Assembly: GCF_021155775.2 (NCBI RefSeq)
Contig: NC_060236.1
Span: 3,463,001-3,527,000 of the forward strand
DNA: 64,000 nucleotides
Reading direction: 5' to 3'
Origin: Neodiprion pinetum
Taxonomy: Eukaryota; Arthropoda; Insecta; Hymenoptera; Diprionidae
A program made the position numbers and the translations under genes. The notes beneath the pieces are model-generated. The model saw only the letters and a program-made list of their open reading frames with translations, ran no database searches and had not been told where the DNA came from. Positions 62,401 to 64,000 of this stretch are shown in pieces. Positions within the stretch are counted from its first letter, which is position 1. Every line of letters begins with the position of its first letter.

Positions 62401-62570
62401 GAAAGTGAATTAAAAGACGAATACCATTTCAAAGAAATTATTTTTTCTTATCACTGTTGTGGAAAATTTTTGTCAGGACACGAACAAATCTTATACGAAT
62501 ACCAGAATGGTGGGCACATAAGTGTGTATATGTAAAACCAACACATGATTGTTCTTTAAATCTAAAAAAC
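59430..62570. other. Intergenic DNA without recognisable genes
   Basis: Mixed composition with T-rich runs (60841, 60930) and CT repeats. Open frames are short and without family resemblance. A GC-richer patch lies at 59400-59580. Confidence 0.5.
61811..61861. repeat. CT-rich microsatellite
   Basis: Interrupted (CT)n with CTCGCT and GTCTGG breaks. Confidence 0.8.
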
Positions 62571-63249
62571 TCTTCAGGGTCGGCAACGCTGACATAAAAC
62601 ATGCAACGTCTCGGACGTCCGTCGCGGCGTCGTGAAGTGTGTAAAAAGCGTTAAAAACTGGTAAATCGTTGGTGGTATAGCTTCGCTCCTAACTTCGGCC
62701 GCATTCGAGGGTTGAAGGGAACAGCCGCGCCGTCTGGTGAGCGCCGCCCGAATTTCGGGGGCGCGTATCATTTTCCACCCGCCATACGGTCCAGACGTGA
62801 ACTGGCGAACATACGACGCAGTTTACGACCGACGTTCAGGGAGCGCGGTTGATGCTCCGGTTCGTTCTCTCATCTTCTCGCTCTCTCCCTCTCGTGGATG
62901 TGTACGGACTTCAGAGTGAGGTGCGCGGATGGTGCGAGTCGGCCTCGCGGTGAAACTCGATTCGAAATTCGTTGCGCGAAGATAATGAAGGAGAAAAAGT
63001 AAGAAAGAGAGTGAACATAGACTCGAACAAACATACGAATACGGAGATCGGTCCGATGTTGTTATCATCGATTTGAAACAATCGAAAATCGGGAGTAAAG
63101 TAAAACGCGCGGAGACAATAAGAGAACAATCACAATAATGTAAATCTGTGCGAAGAGTTTCGGCTAATCTCTGATGCTTGTTTGCTAGTTAGAATTGTTG
63201 AGTTCGAACCTCGCCGACGGAAGGACGCAGCCAGGTCATACTTCGCAGC
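62571..63249 (+). promoter_or_regulatory. Promoter and 5' leader of the signal-peptide gene
   Basis: A GC/CpG-rich block starts near 62580, stands out from the AT-rich DNA before it, and leads to the ATG at 63250. Transcription start not placed. Confidence 0.45.
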
Positions 63250-63370
63250 ATGGATCTACAACGAAAACAACAACAGAGGGAAGAGCATCGGGAGCAGCGA
63301 CGCGACCTCAGAGTTGTTTTCGCAATCGCAGTTTCCTTGACGATCATTGCAAGCGGCGTTGGAGCGACTG
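63250..63370 (+). CDS. First coding exon of a secreted or membrane protein (partial)
   Basis: The ATG in GCAGCATGG starts 40 residues and one extra base before a strong donor (GGTAAGTC). The peptide has a basic, Gln/Arg-rich start (MDLQRKQQQREEHREQRRDL) followed by a hydrophobic core (VVFAIAVSLTIIASGVGA) with small residues at its end, the form of a signal peptide with a long n-region or a signal anchor. The GC-rich leader upstream and the donor support it as exon 1 of a gene that continues beyond 64000. The product cannot be named. Confidence 0.6.
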
Positions 63371-64000
63371 GTAAGTCAAAATTTGAAATCGTGTTTACAC
63401 GGTGTACTCTATTTGTCGCGAACTGAACACTGCGACATTTCGTCTTTTGTTTAATAACGGTCGGTCGATCGATCGATCGATCCGCTTTTGTTTTTTGAAC
63501 GGACGAGTTTAAATAACGAAATTGAAGTTAGTAACGTAACCGTAACAATATATTGCGGAAAAAATGTCTATTTTCTTATTTTTACGATGACGGGACAATG
63601 AAGGTAGTAATATTTTAAAATACGAGTAGGTATGTGTTTTTTTTATCACGGTTCACTAAATCTCACACAGTTCCAAAATCGCAAAATAACTTTTTCCCTC
63701 AGCATGATGAATCGTTGCAATAACGTTACTGACTTCAACATGATTTTAAATACGTTGTACATTTTTCTTCCTGTTACTTTTTTTCACTCATCAATCATTA
63801 TCGCACGAAATACACGACGAAAAATATTTGCCACTCAACAATACTGGACGATAAGTAGAGGGATTGGAGCGTAAATCTAATTTATGATCGTGAGAAGAGA
63901 AGAGAAGAGAAAACCGGTAGCGACGGCGGAGAGACGACACGTTTTTGGTAGCTGCAGCTGACTGAACGGGAAATGATCGAGTTTCCCTTGGATTTCCATT
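63371..64000 (+). other. Start of the first intron of the signal-peptide gene
   Basis: No acceptor with a plausible continuing exon was found before the window ends. It contains a family-2 element and a GATC run near 63466-63482. Confidence 0.5.
63522..63738. mobile_element. Short inverted-repeat element, family 2 copy 2
   Basis: A 217-base partner of 30074-30287. It begins TTGAAGTTAGTAACGT and ends in ACGTTACTGACTTCAA, so the terminal inverted repeats are clearer here than in copy 1. It has no coding capacity. Confidence 0.65.

Noticed and set aside
63466..63482. GATC run considered as a regulatory or methylation cluster
   Set aside because: A short simple repeat with no known role for GATC methylation in insects.
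1..64000. Bacterial-style defence, CRISPR, phage or operon system
   Set aside because: The window is plainly animal nuclear DNA with introns; no spaced direct repeats, ribosome-binding sites or operon-like gene packing were seen.

Overview
The window looks like nuclear DNA of an insect, most likely a hymenopteran. The evidence is split genes with GT-AG introns (from about 70 bases to 11.5 kb), AT-rich intergenic DNA full of (TA)n, (CA)n, (GA)n and ATT repeats, short inverted-repeat transposons, and insect-type UDP-glycosyltransferases. No species can be named from sequence alone. I saw no rRNA, tRNA, CRISPR array or prokaryotic operon.

Layout. (1) 1-3.6 kb, + strand: a PIH1-domain co-chaperone-like protein with a long glutamine-rich and charged tail. 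(2) 3.6-8.4 kb: non-coding AT-rich DNA. (3) 8.4-13.9 kb, +: an mpaB/latex-clearing-protein (DUF2236) family oxygenase in four coding exons, with a leader region near 8.4-8.9 kb. (4) 14.7-18.5 kb, +: a peripherin/ROM1-like tetraspanin. (5) 18.5-23.2 kb: intergenic. (6) 23.2-41 kb, +: an isopenicillin-N-synthase-like 2-oxoglutarate/Fe(II) dioxygenase whose first intron is 11.5 kb. (7) 43.7-50 kb, -: a roughly 1,826-residue acidic/lysine-rich, probably nuclear protein, mostly in one 4.8-kb exon. (8) 51-57.7 kb, -: a tandem UDP-glycosyltransferase (UGT) array with two near-identical intact copies, a third decayed copy and a small relic. (9) 57.7-62.5 kb: non-coding, with a non-LTR retrotransposon fragment near 59 kb. 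(10) 62.6-64 kb, +: leader region and first coding exon, encoding a signal-anchor or signal peptide, of a gene that runs off the window.

Most genes here are unrelated neighbours, as is usual in insect genomes. The exception is the UGT array, which arose by local duplication and appears to have been homogenised by gene conversion or a very recent duplication. UGT, 2OG dioxygenase and mpaB-type oxygenase are all small-molecule enzymes, but nothing in the sequence ties them into one pathway.

I did not find a clearly new biological system. The observations most worth following up are the UGT conversion tract with its awkward exon 1/2 junction, three families of short inverted-repeat elements (one an almost complete 357-base hairpin), two abutting perfect 34-base palindromes, and the PIH1 protein with a translatable first intron.
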